The notes below the pieces were generated by a model. The model did no database searches. It had not been told where the DNA came from and saw nothing but the letters and a program-made list of their open reading frames with translations. Positions 38,425 through 48,872 of a stretch of DNA of 64,000 nt are shown here, one piece after another. Numbering within the stretch: the stretch's first letter is position 1; every line of letters begins with the position of its first letter. Both the position numbers and the translations under genes were made by a program. The DNA comes from Nocardioides ginsengisegetis (lineage in GTDB: Bacteria > Actinomycetota > Actinomycetes > Propionibacteriales > Nocardioidaceae): NCBI RefSeq assembly GCF_014138045.1, contig NZ_JACGXA010000001.1, positions 2,217,001 to 2,281,000 on the forward strand, given 5' to 3'.

Positions 38425-39297
38425 CTAGTTTGAGGTCTCCACGGACGCCACGGTCTCGTCGGGGCGATCGACGTACACCTGCTCCTCGCGACCGGGGCGG
38501 CGACGGCTGGAGACGACGAAGTAGACGGCGGCGGCGACGAACAGCACGATCGAGGTCCACACGTTGAAGCGCAGCCCACCGACGTCCTTGAGCTCGACGT
38601 CGTCGATGCGGAGCATCTCGATCCAGCCGCGGCCCGCGGTGTAGGCCATGACGTAGAGCGCCATCACCCGGCCGTGGCCGAGGCGGAACCGGCGGTCGGC
38701 CCAGACCACGAAACCGAAGGCGCCGAGGTCCCACAGGAACTCGTAGAGGAACGTCGGGTGGAACGTGGAGTACTGCTCGTAGCCCAGCGGCCGGTTCTCC
38801 GGCGCGATCTCCAGGCCCCAGGGCAGGTCGGTGGGCTTGCCGAAGAGCTCCTGGTTGAACCAGTTGCCCCAGCGGCCGAGCGCCTGCGCCACCAGCACCG
38901 ACGGCGCCATCGCGTCGAGCACCGGCAGCAGCCGGATGCCCTTGCGCCGCGCGCCGATCACCACGCCCAGCGCCCCGAGCGCGATCGCGCCCCAGATCCC
39001 GAGGCCGCCGCGCCACACGTAGAGCGCCTCGATGGGGTGCTTGCCCTCGCCGAAGTAGAGCGCGTGGTCGGTCATCACGTGGTAGATCCGGCCGCCGACG
39101 AGGCCGAAGGGCACCGCCCAGATCGCCAGGTCGCTGACGTCGCCGTCCTTGCCGCCGCGCGCGACCCAGCGCTTCTCCGCGATCCAGATCGCCACGACGA
39201 TGCCGAGGATGATCGCGAGGGCGTAGCCCCGGATGGGGACCGGGCCGAGGTACCAGACACCCTGGGACGGGCTCGGGATCGACAGGGAGGTGATCAT
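38425..39297 (-). CDS. lgt: Prolipoprotein diacylglyceryl transferase
   Basis: The 290-residue membrane enzyme transfers diacylglycerol from phosphatidylglycerol to the lipobox cysteine of prolipoproteins. It has the Lgt signature GRWGNWFNQELFGKPTDLPW with its essential Arg/Asn residues, the early VPIRGYALAIILG helix, and about seven helices. The C-terminal 35 residues are charged and cytoplasmic. ATG 39297 overlaps the SCO1 gene stop (ATGA). It can process the lipoproteins encoded elsewhere in this window. Confidence 0.96.
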   Translation of the reverse strand: MITSLSIPSPSQGVWYLGPVPIRGYALAIILGIVVAIWIAEKRWVARGGKDGDVSDLAIWAVPFGLVGGRIYHVMTDHALYFGEGKHPIEALYVWRGGLGIWGAIALGALGVVIGARRKGIRLLPVLDAMAPSVLVAQALGRWGNWFNQELFGKPTDLPWGLEIAPENRPLGYEQYSTFHPTFLYEFLWDLGAFGFVVWADRRFRLGHGRVMALYVMAYTAGRGWIEMLRIDDVELKDVGGLRFNVWTSIVLFVAAAVYFVVSSRRRPGREEQVYVDRPDETVASVETSN

Positions 39298-39908
39298 GAC
39301 TTCTCCAGCAGCAGGTGTACGTCGGAGGCGATCGTGGCGGCGGACGTGTCCTGCGTCCAGAGGATGTGGACCTTGTCGTCGCCCCCGATCGCGCTGACCT
39401 GGGTGTTGTGCACGACCTCGTAGCCGCCGCTGGGCAGCTTCTTGCCCTGCTCGACCGCGACCGCCATCGGCCTGCCGATCGCCGCGATCGTGTCGAGGTC
39501 GCCGGTCAGCCCGATGAACGTCGGGTCGAAGTGCGAGAGGTAGCGGGTCAGCACCGGTCCGGTGTCGCGCGCCGGGTCGGTGGTGACCAGGACGACGTCG
39601 ACCTGGGCGCGGTCACTGGCGTCGAGGCGGGTCATCGCGCTGGCCAGCGTGGACATCACGACCTGGCAGATGTCGGGGCAGTTGGTGTAGCCGAAGAACA
39701 CCAGCGTGAGCGGCTTGTCGGTGTCCTTCGTGAGCGAGTAGCTGGCACCGGAGGTGTCGGTCAGCGGCGTCGACGGGACGACGTAGGGCTGGTCCAGGGT
39801 GATGCCCTGGAGCGTCGCCGCCTTGCCGTCGGCCGAGCTGTTGCACCCGGCGAGCAGGACGAGCGAGAGGACGGCGAGCAGGGTCCTGGTCGTCAGGCTC
39901 CTACGCAC
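39294..39908 (-). CDS. SCO1/SenC-family copper-binding lipoprotein
   Basis: The 204-residue protein has a lipoprotein signal (LVLLAGC, Cys22) and a thioredoxin-like domain with the copper motif C77-xxx-C81 in GYTNCPDICQVVM and a later His in YEVVHNTQ. SCO proteins deliver copper to cytochrome oxidase CuA or act as thiol reductases outside the membrane. I chose GTG 39908, which gives a compact signal peptide; GTG 39920 is possible and adds four residues. It overlaps the trpA stop. Confidence 0.87.
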   Translation of the reverse strand: MRRSLTTRTLLAVLSLVLLAGCNSSADGKAATLQGITLDQPYVVPSTPLTDTSGASYSLTKDTDKPLTLVFFGYTNCPDICQVVMSTLASAMTRLDASDRAQVDVVLVTTDPARDTGPVLTRYLSHFDPTFIGLTGDLDTIAAIGRPMAVAVEQGKKLPSGGYEVVHNTQVSAIGGDDKVHILWTQDTSAATIASDVHLLLEKS

Positions 39909-40703
39909 GCCGCACCCCACCGGCCAGGTCCTCGGTGAGCGCGGCCAGCGCCCGGAGGCCGGCGGCCCGGTCGTGGGGGTGGTCCAGGAGGGTGCGCACG
40001 AACGCCGAGCCGACGATCACGCCGTCGGCGTACGACGCCACCTCGGCCGCCTGGTCGCCGTTGCTGACGCCGAGGCCGACGCCCACCGGCAGGTCGGTGG
40101 CCGCGCGGGTGCGGGCGACGAGCGGGCCGGCCAGGTCGCTGGTGGTGGTGCGAGCGCCGGTGACGCCCATGACGGCGGTGGCGTAGACGAAGCCGCGGCA
40201 CGCCGCGGTGGTCATCGCGATCCGCTCGTCGGTCGAGGAGGGGGCGACGAGGAAGATCTTGTCGAGGTCGTGCGCGTCGGCCGCCGCGATCCACTCGGGG
40301 CCGCTGTCGGGCGTCAGGTCGGGCGTGATCAGGCCCGCTCCCCCGGCGCTCGCCAGGTCGGCGGCGAACCGCTCGACCCCGTAGCGCTCGACGGGGTTCC
40401 AGTAGGTCATCACGACCGTGGGCGTGCCGGTGGCGGCGACCGCCTCGACGGTGCGCAGCACGTCGGTGGTGCGGATGCCGCCCTCGAGCGCCTGCTGTGC
40501 GGCGGCCTGGATGGTCGGACCGTCCATGACCGGGTCGCTGTAGGGCAGGCCGACCTCGATGACGTCGCAGCCCGCCTCGACCATGGCCCTGAGCGCGTCG
40601 ATGCCGCCGGCCACGTCGGGGAAGCCGGCCGGCAGGTACCCGACCAGGGCGGCGCGGCCGTCGGCCTTCGCCTTCTCGAACGCGATGCGCGTGCTGGTCA
40701 CGG

Positions 40704-40707
<4 letters not shown>
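39901..40707 (-). CDS. trpA: Tryptophan synthase alpha chain
   Basis: The 268-residue TIM barrel cleaves indole-3-glycerol phosphate to indole, channelled to TrpB. Catalytic Glu51 is in [18 protein letters not shown] and Asp62 in the same segment; [15 protein letters not shown] is the phosphate loop. Length is standard. Start ATG 40707 overlaps the trpB stop by 4 bp. Confidence 0.96.
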
Positions 40708-41938
<1,231 letters not shown>

Positions 41939-41942
<4 letters not shown>

Positions 41943-42721
41943 GCCTCGACTCCCGTCATCGCGGCGACCGCTCCACGCGGGTCGCCGTCCTTCACGAGCG
42001 CCTCGCCGACGAGGACCGCGCGGGCCCCCTCCCCGACGAAGCGCTGCACGTCCTGGGGACCGAAGATGCCGGACTCCGCCACCTTCACGCGGTCGTCGGG
42101 CACCAGCGGCGCCAGCCGCCCGAAGACGTCGCTGTCGATCTCCAGCGTCTTGAGGTTGCGCGCGTTCACGCCGATCAGCTCGGCACCGAGGGCCACGGCC
42201 CGCTCGGTCTCGGCCTCGTCGTGGACCTCGACGAGCACGGTCAGGCCGAGCTCGCGGGCCATGTCGTGCAGGCGGGTCAGCTCGCTGTCGTCGAGGGCGG
42301 CGACGATCAGCAGCGCGAGGTCGGCGCCGGCCGCGCGCGCCTCGACCAGCTGGTAGCCGGTGACGATGAAGTCCTTGCGCAGGATCGGGGTGTCGACCGC
42401 CTCGCGCACCGCCCGCAGGTCGGCCAGGCTGCCGCCGAAGCGGCGCTCCTCGGTCAGCACGCTGATCGCGGCGGCCCCGCCCGCGGCGTACGCCGTGGCG
42501 AGCTCCGCGGGGTCGGGGATGTCGGCGAGTGCGCCCTTGGAGGGGCTGCGGCGCTTGACCTCGGCGATCACGCTCGAGCCGGCTGCCCGGAAGTGCGGCA
42601 TCGGGTCACGCGGCGGGTCGACGTCGGCCAGCGCGGCGCGCAGGTCCGCGATCGGCGTGGCGGCCTCCCGGGCGGCGAGGTCGATGCGTACGCCGGCGAC
42701 GATGTCGTCGAGCACGGACAT
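41939..42721 (-). CDS. trpC: Indole-3-glycerol phosphate synthase
   Basis: The 260-residue TIM barrel has the catalytic Lys in [13 protein letters not shown], the second Lys in LRKDFIV, and [14 protein letters not shown] 42721 is chosen because GGAGG sits about 7 nt before it; an upstream ATG at 42733 would place that ribosome site inside the gene. The 83 bp before it may carry a promoter. There is no fused TrpF domain; PriA (52424-53155) is expected to supply that step. Confidence 0.96.
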
Positions 42722-42804
42722 CGGGTCCTCCATCTCAGGGAATCGTGGGTGCGGGTGGCCGGTCCCTAGCCTCTCACCCGCGCGGTTGCCCGACCGAGAC
42801 GGGA

Positions 42805-43230
42805 TCAGGGAGCGAGCCAGGAGCCCGGGACGTTGCGGGCCAGGGTGAACGCCGTGACGACGACCGCCAGCGTCCACCAGACGGCCGGCGGGACGGCGAC
42901 GGGCGCCAGGGCCGGGCCGCCGCGCCAGCACGCAACGAGGCGGTGGACCCACAGCACCAGGACGACCGGGAGGGCCACGACGAGGAGCAGGTTGCTCGAC
43001 GCGGCGGCGCCGAGGTCGAGGTGGGTCAGGTCGTTGACCGCCCGGAGGCTCCCGCACAGCGGGCACCAGAAGCCGAGCAGCGCCGTGGGGCAGTGCCCCC
43101 AGGAGCCGTCGGTGTGCGGGTCGCGCACGTGCAGGGCGACCGCCCCGGCGGCCGCGGCCGCGCCGACGGCGAGCGGGGAGGCCAGTCGCTGCAGGCGGCC
43201 GGTGCCCGAGCGCGGGAGGGTGTCCGTCAG
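42805..43230 (-). CDS. DUF2752 membrane protein, apparent CTG start
   Basis: The recognisable core is [23 protein letters not shown] (CPxCGxxRA motif of DUF2752), followed by two helices. Family members also have an N-terminal helix before this motif, and one is encoded upstream ([19 protein letters not shown]), but the only standard start, GTG 43128, lies after it. No ATG, GTG or TTG occurs in frame between 43129 and the stop at 43420. CTG 43230 overlaps the preceding stop (CTGA) and gives 141 residues. The reading frame is sound; the start is inferred. Function unknown. Confidence 0.7.
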   Translation of the reverse strand: MTDTLPRSGTGRLQRLASPLAVGAAAAAGAVALHVRDPHTDGSWGHCPTALLGFWCPLCGSLRAVNDLTHLDLGAAASSNLLLVVALPVVLVLWVHRLVACWRGGPALAPVAVPPAVWWTLAVVVTAFTLARNVPGSWLAP

Positions 43231-43427
43231 TGGCTCTCGGTGTTGTAGCCGAGCTTGGCCATCACGACGTAGAGCACGATGGCGCCGACTCCGATGGCCA
43301 CGCCGATCCAGAAGATCGTCATCGAGACCGGGTCGAGCATGAGGCCGATGCCACCGACCAGGAAGGCGAGGAGGCCGACCGCGACGGCACTCCAGGCTGC
43401 CGGGGTGTTGCCGTGGTTGTCAGACAT
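43227..43427 (-). CDS. HGxxPAAW-domain small membrane protein (66 aa)
   Basis: The 66-residue protein begins [15 protein letters not shown], the HGxxPAAW motif of a small actinobacterial membrane family, then has two helices (about 13-30 and 34-56) and a short polar end. Function is unknown, but the family is commonly found with trp genes. ATG 43427 has GAGGAG a few bases upstream. Its stop overlaps the CTG of the next gene. Confidence 0.85.
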   Translation of the reverse strand: MSDNHGNTPAAWSAVAVGLLAFLVGGIGLMLDPVSMTIFWIGVAIGVGAIVLYVVMAKLGYNTESH

Positions 43428-43492
43428 GCGTGCTCCTCGGGGCGGGATCGGTCGTGCGGGGCACAGTCTATTCAGCCGGTGCCGGCGCCGGG

Positions 43493-44101
43493 TCAGGCGG
43501 TGGGGTCGTGGCCCTCGTCCATCGCCTTCCAGAGGTCGATGTTGGTCTGCTCCTCCAGCGGCGTGGCCGGCGGCGTCGGGTCGTCGCCGCCGGTGGGTGC
43601 GTCGTAGCGGCTGCCCATCTCGGGCCACTGGGGCGTGAGCAGGACGGCCAGGACGCTGCTGAGGACCGACAGCACGGCGCCCACGGCGGCTGCCCAGAAC
43701 CAGCCGGTGTGGCTCGTGCTGGCGTCCAGGACGCCGACCCCGGACAGGTCGGCGCGGAGCGAGTCGCCGACCTGGGACCAGCCCACGACGACGGCCGCGA
43801 GGGTGCCGATCGCCGCCAGCGCACCGAGGACGGCCACCCCGCGGCGTACGCGTCCCCGGGTGACCAGGACGACGCCCCAGGCGGCGAGCACGACGAGGGC
43901 CAGGGCGGTGGTGACGGGCATCTTGCCGGCGTCGACGCTGCCGCCGAAGCCCATGTACCAGTCGGCGCCCAGGCGGGTGGACCGCGCCGAGACGTCGACG
44001 GTGGCCCAGGTCTTGTTGCCGGCGACGGCCGTGAGGGTGCCGGCCGCGAGGCCGAGCAGGACGACCGGCCCGAAGGTGCGGCGGCGGGACCGCTCAGCCA
44101 T
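43493..44101 (-). CDS. Trp biosynthesis-associated membrane protein
   Basis: The 202-residue protein has four helices, with WATVDVSAR in the first extracytoplasmic loop and a hydrophilic C-terminus ending near [13 protein letters not shown]. This matches the actinobacterial Trp-operon-associated membrane family (TIGR02234 type). Function is unknown. It overlaps hisI by 8 bp, where trpE would be expected in related genomes. A 65-bp gap separates it from the HGxxPAAW gene. Confidence 0.85.
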   Translation of the reverse strand: MAERSRRRTFGPVVLLGLAAGTLTAVAGNKTWATVDVSARSTRLGADWYMGFGGSVDAGKMPVTTALALVVLAAWGVVLVTRGRVRRGVAVLGALAAIGTLAAVVVGWSQVGDSLRADLSGVGVLDASTSHTGWFWAAAVGAVLSVLSSVLAVLLTPQWPEMGSRYDAPTGGDDPTPPATPLEEQTNIDLWKAMDEGHDPTA

Positions 44102-44444
44102 CGGCGGATCCGAGCAGGTCGGCGTCGAAGCAGGTGCGGTCGCCGGTGTGGCAGGCCGCGCCCTCCTGGTCGACCTTGACGAGCAGCGTGTCGCCGTCGC
44201 AGTCGAGCCGGACCTCCTTGACCCACTGGACGTGGCCGGAGGTGTCGCCCTTGACCCAGTACTCCTGGCGGGACCGGCTCCAGTAGGTCGCCCGCCCCGT
44301 CGTGAGCGTGCGGGCCAGGGCCTCGTCGTCCATCCAGCCGAGCATCAGCACCTCGCCGGTGTCGTGCTGCTGGACCACCGCCGGCACCAGTCCGGTGTCG
44401 GTGCGCTTGAGGCGGTCGGCGATCGCGGGGTCGAGGGTGGTCAC
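44094..44444 (-). CDS. hisI: Phosphoribosyl-AMP cyclohydrolase
   Basis: The 116-residue enzyme opens the adenine ring of PR-AMP in histidine synthesis. The zinc/magnesium ligands are in [14 protein letters not shown] (CDxD) and [10 protein letters not shown]; the segment [18 protein letters not shown] is diagnostic. It is the single-domain form, without HisE. GTG 44444 has GGAG 3 nt upstream. It is 22 bp after the ABC exporter and about 7 kb from the other his genes. Confidence 0.95.
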   Translation of the reverse strand: MTTLDPAIADRLKRTDTGLVPAVVQQHDTGEVLMLGWMDDEALARTLTTGRATYWSRSRQEYWVKGDTSGHVQWVKEVRLDCDGDTLLVKVDQEGAACHTGDRTCFDADLLGSADG

Positions 44445-44466
44445 GGGCTCCAGTATCGCGGGTGGG

Positions 44467-46266
44467 TCACGAGCCCTGTTGACTGACCCAGCTGGCGTGC
44501 AGGCCGGCGTAGACGCCGTCCTCGGCGACCAGCTGGCGGTGAGGACCGCGCTGGACGATCCGGCCCTTGTCGACCACGACGACCTCGTCGGCGCTCTCGG
44601 CGGTGGAGAGGCGGTGGGCGATCGTGACCGAGGTGCGGCCGCTCATGAGGGTCTCGAGGGCGCGGCCGATGCGCATCTCCAGGGCGGGGTCGACCGCGCT
44701 GGTGGCCTCGTCGAGCACGAGCAGGTCGGGGTCGGCGAGGTGGGCACGCAGCAGCGCGACGAGCTGGCGCTCGCCGGCCGACAACGACTCGCCACGCTGG
44801 CCCACGCGGGTCTCCAGCCCCCGCGGCAGCCCGGCGACCCAGTCGCCGAGACCGAGCTGGTCGGCGCTGGCGAGGATCTCGGCCTCGGTGGCGCCCAGCC
44901 GGCCGTAGCGGACGTTGGCGGCGATGGTGTCGTCGAAGAGGAACCCCTCCTGCGGCACCAGCACCACGCTGCGCCGCAGCGAGACCTGCGCGATCTCGCG
45001 GACGTCGACGCCGTCGAGCAGCACGGCACCCTCGGCCGGGTCCATCAGCCGGGTGAGGAGCTTGGCGAAGGTCGACTTGCCCGAGCCGGTCTCCCCCACG
45101 ATCGCGACGCGGCGGCCCGCGGCGATCTCCATCGTCACGTCGCGCAGCACCGGCGGCCCGCCGGGGTAGGAGAACGTGACGTCCTCGAAGTGCACGTCGA
45201 TGGGGCCCCGCGGCAGCACCTGGCCGTCGCTGCCGGGGTCGACCAGGTCGGCCGGGGTGTCGAGGATGCCGATCACGCGGCGCCAGCCGGCGATGGCGTT
45301 CTGGGCGTCGGTGAGGATCTGGGTGCCCATCTGGACGGGACCGACGAACAGCGAGACGAGGAACGCGAAGGCGAGCACCTTGCCGGCGGTGATGTCGCCG
45401 GCGAAGCCGAGCCAGATGCCGACGATGAGAACCCCGGCGTTGGCCAGGCCGGCCGAGATGCCGCCGAGGGAGAACGAGAACGCCGTGAAGCCCTGGGCGC
45501 GGGTGCTGGCGGCCTGGTAGGTGCTGATCGCGGTGTCGATGCGGCGCTGGGTGCGGTCCTCGACGGCGTACGAGCGGACGACCGCGGCGCCGACGACGGG
45601 CTCGGAGATCGCGGACAGCATCACGCCGACCTGGCGGCGGACCGTGCCGTAGGCGTCGGACAGCTTGCGCTGGAAGTAGCGCAGCGAGAGGAACAGCGGC
45701 GCGAAGCAGACCCACACGACGATCGCGAGCTGCCAGCTGTAGATCACCATCAGGACCGTCGCGACCAGGATCTGGCCGACGCTGACCACGAAGATCAGGC
45801 CGCCGAAGACCAGGAACTGGCTGACCTGGTCGACGTCGCTGGTGACGCGCGAGACCAGGGCGCCGCGGCGCTCGGTGTTCTGGGTGAGGAGCGGCAGGTC
45901 GTGGACGTGGCGGAACGCCTTGATCCGCAGCGTGGCCAGGCCGCGCTCGGAGCTGGTGAACAGCCGGCTGGTCATGGCGTACGACGCCCAGCTGGTCACC
46001 GCCAGCGCGACCGCGGCCCCGATCCCCATCAGGACCGTGAAGCGCAGGTTGGGGCCGCCGGCGGCGTCGAGGCCGTGGTCGAGGGTCTGCTGGACGGCGA
46101 TCGGCACGACCACCTGCCCGATGCTGGCGAGCACGGCCAGCAGCAGGGTGATCCCGATGCCCTCGCGCAGCTCGGGCGAGTGGTGGACGCCGCGGCGGAT
46201 CGTCTCGAGGGCCGGCAGGTCCTCGCCGGTCTCCATGCGGGTGCCGTCGGGGGCGAGCGTGGTCAT
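44467..46266 (-). CDS. ABC exporter half-transporter, catalytically complete partner
   Basis: The 599-residue protein has a six-helix ABC exporter domain (about 30-320) and an ATPase domain: Walker [11 protein letters not shown]-loop [11 protein letters not shown], signature [14 protein letters not shown], Walker [15 protein letters not shown]-loop IAHRLST. All catalytic residues are present. It overlaps its partner by ATGA and should form a heterodimer. The exported substrate is unknown. The signature has Ala in place of the second Gly (LSAGE). Confidence 0.92.
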   Translation of the reverse strand: MTTLAPDGTRMETGEDLPALETIRRGVHHSPELREGIGITLLLAVLASIGQVVVPIAVQQTLDHGLDAAGGPNLRFTVLMGIGAAVALAVTSWASYAMTSRLFTSSERGLATLRIKAFRHVHDLPLLTQNTERRGALVSRVTSDVDQVSQFLVFGGLIFVVSVGQILVATVLMVIYSWQLAIVVWVCFAPLFLSLRYFQRKLSDAYGTVRRQVGVMLSAISEPVVGAAVVRSYAVEDRTQRRIDTAISTYQAASTRAQGFTAFSFSLGGISAGLANAGVLIVGIWLGFAGDITAGKVLAFAFLVSLFVGPVQMGTQILTDAQNAIAGWRRVIGILDTPADLVDPGSDGQVLPRGPIDVHFEDVTFSYPGGPPVLRDVTMEIAAGRRVAIVGETGSGKSTFAKLLTRLMDPAEGAVLLDGVDVREIAQVSLRRSVVLVPQEGFLFDDTIAANVRYGRLGATEAEILASADQLGLGDWVAGLPRGLETRVGQRGESLSAGERQLVALLRAHLADPDLLVLDEATSAVDPALEMRIGRALETLMSGRTSVTIAHRLSTAESADEVVVVDKGRIVQRGPHRQLVAEDGVYAGLHASWVSQQGS

Positions 46267-48113
46267 GAGGCGTCCCCCGCCATCTCGGTCTCGCCGGCGT
46301 GCCCGGCCAGCCCGGCGTGCTCCGCGTGCTGCTCGTAGGCGTTGACGAGGTGGGCGTAGGAGCTGCTGCGGCGCAGCAGCTCGGCATGGGTGCCGCGGTC
46401 GGCGATCCGGCCGTCCTCGAGGTGGACCACCTCGTCGGCCAGCCCGATGGTCGCCTTGCGGTAGGCCACGACGACGAGGGTGGTGCCGCGGTCGCCGTCG
46501 CGCAGGGCGGCCAGGATCCGGGCCTCGACCTCGGGGTCGACCGCGGACGTGGCGTCGTCGAGGATCAGCACCCGCGGCCGGCGGACCAGCGCGCGGGCCA
46601 GCGAGATGCGCTGCCGCTGGCCACCGGAGAGCGACGTACCGCGCTCGCCGAGGCGGGTGTCGAGCCCGTGGGGCAGGGCCGCGACGAAGCCGTCGGCCTG
46701 CGCCGCGCGCAGCGCCGCCCAGACCTCGTCGTCGGAGATGGTCGCATCGTCGTCGTGGGCGAGGGTGACGTTGCCGCGCACGGTGTCGTCGAAGAGGAAG
46801 GCCGTCTGCGGGACCACGGCCATCGCGGCGGCGAGCTCGCCCCGCGCCAGGTCGCGGAGGTCCACCCCGTCGACGAGGATGCGGCCGCCGTCGGGGTCGA
46901 CGAGACGGGTCATCAGGGTGGTCAGGGTGCTCTTGCCGGACGCCGTGGCGCCGACGATGGCGACCGTCCGGCCGGGCTGCACCTCGAAGCTCACGTCGGA
47001 CAGCAGCGACTGGTCGGGGACGTAGGAGTAGCTGAGGTGGTCGACGACCAGGTGGGCGCCGGCCGGGTCGTCGCCCGACGGGGCGGGGGTCTCGCCGAAG
47101 GGCATCTCGCCGGTCGCGTCCAGCACCTGGCGCACCCGGCGGTAGCCCACGACGCTGCGCGGGAACTCGCCGAGCAGCCAGCCGATCGAGCGGATCGGGA
47201 AGGACACGATGGTGAGCAGGTAGGCGACGGTGACGACGTCGCCGGCCGCGGTGGCACCGCTCATCACCCGGTCGACGCCCACGGCCAGCACGACGAGGAC
47301 GCCGAAGCTCGGCAGGGCGGCCAGGACAGGGTCGAAGGCGGCGCGGATCCGGCCGGCGCGGATGTTGACGTCGCGCAGCTCGTGGGCCTTCTCCGCGAAG
47401 CGTGCGGTCTCCTCGCCCTCGCGGCCCAGGGTCTTGACGACCATCGCGCCGTCGAAGGACTCGTGGGCGACCTCGCTGACCTCGGCGCGCAGCTGCTGCG
47501 CCCGGGTCATCAGCGGCGACGCGACCCGCTGGTAGACGATGTTGGCGGCGATGACGAGCGGGAAGACGAGCAGGCCGACGAACGCCAGGACCAGGTCGGC
47601 GGCGAACATCTGGACGACCGCGATCACCATCATCGCGACCGTGCCGACCGCCATCGGCAGCGGCGCGATCGGGCCCCAGGCCGCCTCGACGTCGGAGTTG
47701 GCGTTGGAGAGCAGCTGCCCGGTGGGGTGCCGCTGGTGCCACTCCATGGGGAGGGAGAGGTACTGACGCGTCACGGCGCGGCGGGTGTGGGCCTGCATGC
47801 GGTACTGCATGACGCCGGCGCCCAGGCGGCGCGCCACGATGCCGATCGCCCGCAGGATGGCCACGCCGACGAAGAGCGCGAGGATCGCGACGAGCAGGCC
47901 GTTGCCGATCTCGCCGTTCTTGAAAGCCGGCAGCACGACGTGGTCGGTGGACCAGCCGAGCACCCAGGCGTCGGCCACGGTCAACGCGCCGAAGAGCAGG
48001 CTCCCGACCGCGGACAGGGTGAAGATCCAGGGCTCGCGACGGATCGCCACCAGGAGCACCGAGAAGCCCTGACGCGTCGTCGCGGCGCGACGCTCCACCC
48101 GTTCATCTGCCAC
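46263..48113 (-). CDS. ABC exporter half-transporter with degenerate ATPase site
   Basis: The 616-residue protein has six helices (about 25-330) and an ATPase domain with Walker A GATASGKST, signature LSGGQRQRISLARAL, but Walker B LILDDATSAVDP, where the catalytic Glu is Asp, and VVVAYRKAT where the H-loop His is Tyr. It therefore supplies the degenerate nucleotide site of a heterodimeric exporter, as in TM287/288-type pairs. GTG 48113 lies 6 nt after TACCCT, so the transcript is probably leaderless. It is first in the two-gene unit. Confidence 0.92.
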   Translation of the reverse strand: MADERVERRAATTRQGFSVLLVAIRREPWIFTLSAVGSLLFGALTVADAWVLGWSTDHVVLPAFKNGEIGNGLLVAILALFVGVAILRAIGIVARRLGAGVMQYRMQAHTRRAVTRQYLSLPMEWHQRHPTGQLLSNANSDVEAAWGPIAPLPMAVGTVAMMVIAVVQMFAADLVLAFVGLLVFPLVIAANIVYQRVASPLMTRAQQLRAEVSEVAHESFDGAMVVKTLGREGEETARFAEKAHELRDVNIRAGRIRAAFDPVLAALPSFGVLVVLAVGVDRVMSGATAAGDVVTVAYLLTIVSFPIRSIGWLLGEFPRSVVGYRRVRQVLDATGEMPFGETPAPSGDDPAGAHLVVDHLSYSYVPDQSLLSDVSFEVQPGRTVAIVGATASGKSTLTTLMTRLVDPDGGRILVDGVDLRDLARGELAAAMAVVPQTAFLFDDTVRGNVTLAHDDDATISDDEVWAALRAAQADGFVAALPHGLDTRLGERGTSLSGGQRQRISLARALVRRPRVLILDDATSAVDPEVEARILAALRDGDRGTTLVVVAYRKATIGLADEVVHLEDGRIADRGTHAELLRRSSSYAHLVNAYEQHAEHAGLAGHAGETEMAGDAS

Positions 48114-48119
48114 TGGCTC

Positions 48120-48125
48120 AGGGTA
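48120..48125 (-). promoter_or_regulatory. -10 element TACCCT of the ABC exporter operon
   Basis: On the reverse strand TACCCT occupies -12 to -7 relative to the GTG at 48113. Confidence 0.5.
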
Positions 48126-48198
48126 GTCGGCGACACCGACGGCACCCCATTCCCGGGGGTTGCGTCCTGCTTCCTCCCGCGCGGCCCGGCATCGGCCC

Positions 48199-48204
48199 TA
48201 CGAT
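48199..48204 (+). promoter_or_regulatory. -10 element TACGAT of the DinB-like gene
   Basis: TACGAT ends 7 nt before the ATG at 48212, consistent with a leaderless transcript. Confidence 0.45.
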
Positions 48205-48211
48205 CACCGCC

Positions 48212-48871
48212 ATGACCCTCTCCCTGAGCGCGCTCACGGGCAGTACGTCGCTCGCACGGCGGGAGCGGGTCGCGATGTGCGACACCGCGCTGGCCGTCGG
48301 CGAGGACGCCCCGACGCTGTGCGGCGACTGGACGGCCAAGCAGCTGGTCGAGCACTGCCTGGTGCGCGAGCACAGCCCGCTGGGGGCGACCGGCATCGCG
48401 GTCCCCGGGCTGGAGGTGCTGACCGAGAAGGCGATGGAGCGTGTCGGCCGCCGCGACTTCGCGGTGCTCGTGGAGCGGTTGCGCCGGCCCGGCCTCACGC
48501 CGTACGCCCTGCCGCCGGTGGACGTCGCGTTCAACACCCTGGAGTACTTCGTCCACCACGAGGACCTGCGCCGGGCGCAGCCCGGGTGGGAGCCGCGGGA
48601 CCTCAGCGAGAGCGACCGCTCTCGGCTGTGGCGCGCGATCCGCCTCGGCGGCCGGGGCCTGGTGCGGCCGGCCGGTGTGCCGGTGCGCATCGAGCGGTCC
48701 GACACCGACGCGCACGCGACCCTGCGGCGCGGCGACGATCCGGTCGTGGTGCGCGGGCTCCCGTCGGAGCTGGTGATGTTCCTCTTCGGTCGCGCCGAGT
48801 TCCGCGACGTGGAGTTCTCCGGACCGCCCGACCGGATCGCGGCGCTGCGGCGCGCCGAGCTGGGTTTCTGA
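48212..48871 (+). CDS. TIGR03085-type DinB-like metal-binding protein
   Basis: The 219-residue protein has an N-terminal DinB-like four-helix bundle: LCGDWTAKQLVEHCLVREH (first His ligand), then FNTLEYFVHHEDLRRAQPGW with the HHED motif, and a C-terminal domain with RGLPSELVMFLFGR. This fits the actinobacterial TIGR03085/mycothiol-dependent maleylpyruvate-isomerase-like superfamily. Activity is unknown; a mycothiol-linked role is family inference. It is 1 bp before the lipoprotein gene. Confidence 0.85.
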   Translation: MTLSLSALTGSTSLARRERVAMCDTALAVGEDAPTLCGDWTAKQLVEHCLVREHSPLGATGIAVPGLEVLTEKAMERVGRRDFAVLVERLRRPGLTPYALPPVDVAFNTLEYFVHHEDLRRAQPGWEPRDLSESDRSRLWRAIRLGGRGLVRPAGVPVRIERSDTDAHATLRRGDDPVVVRGLPSELVMFLFGRAEFRDVEFSGPPDRIAALRRAELGF

Positions 48872-48872
48872 C

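Noticed and set aside
42722..42804. A trp leader peptide and attenuator before trpC
   Set aside because: No short frame with tandem Trp codons and no paired alternative hairpins were found in this 83-bp gap.
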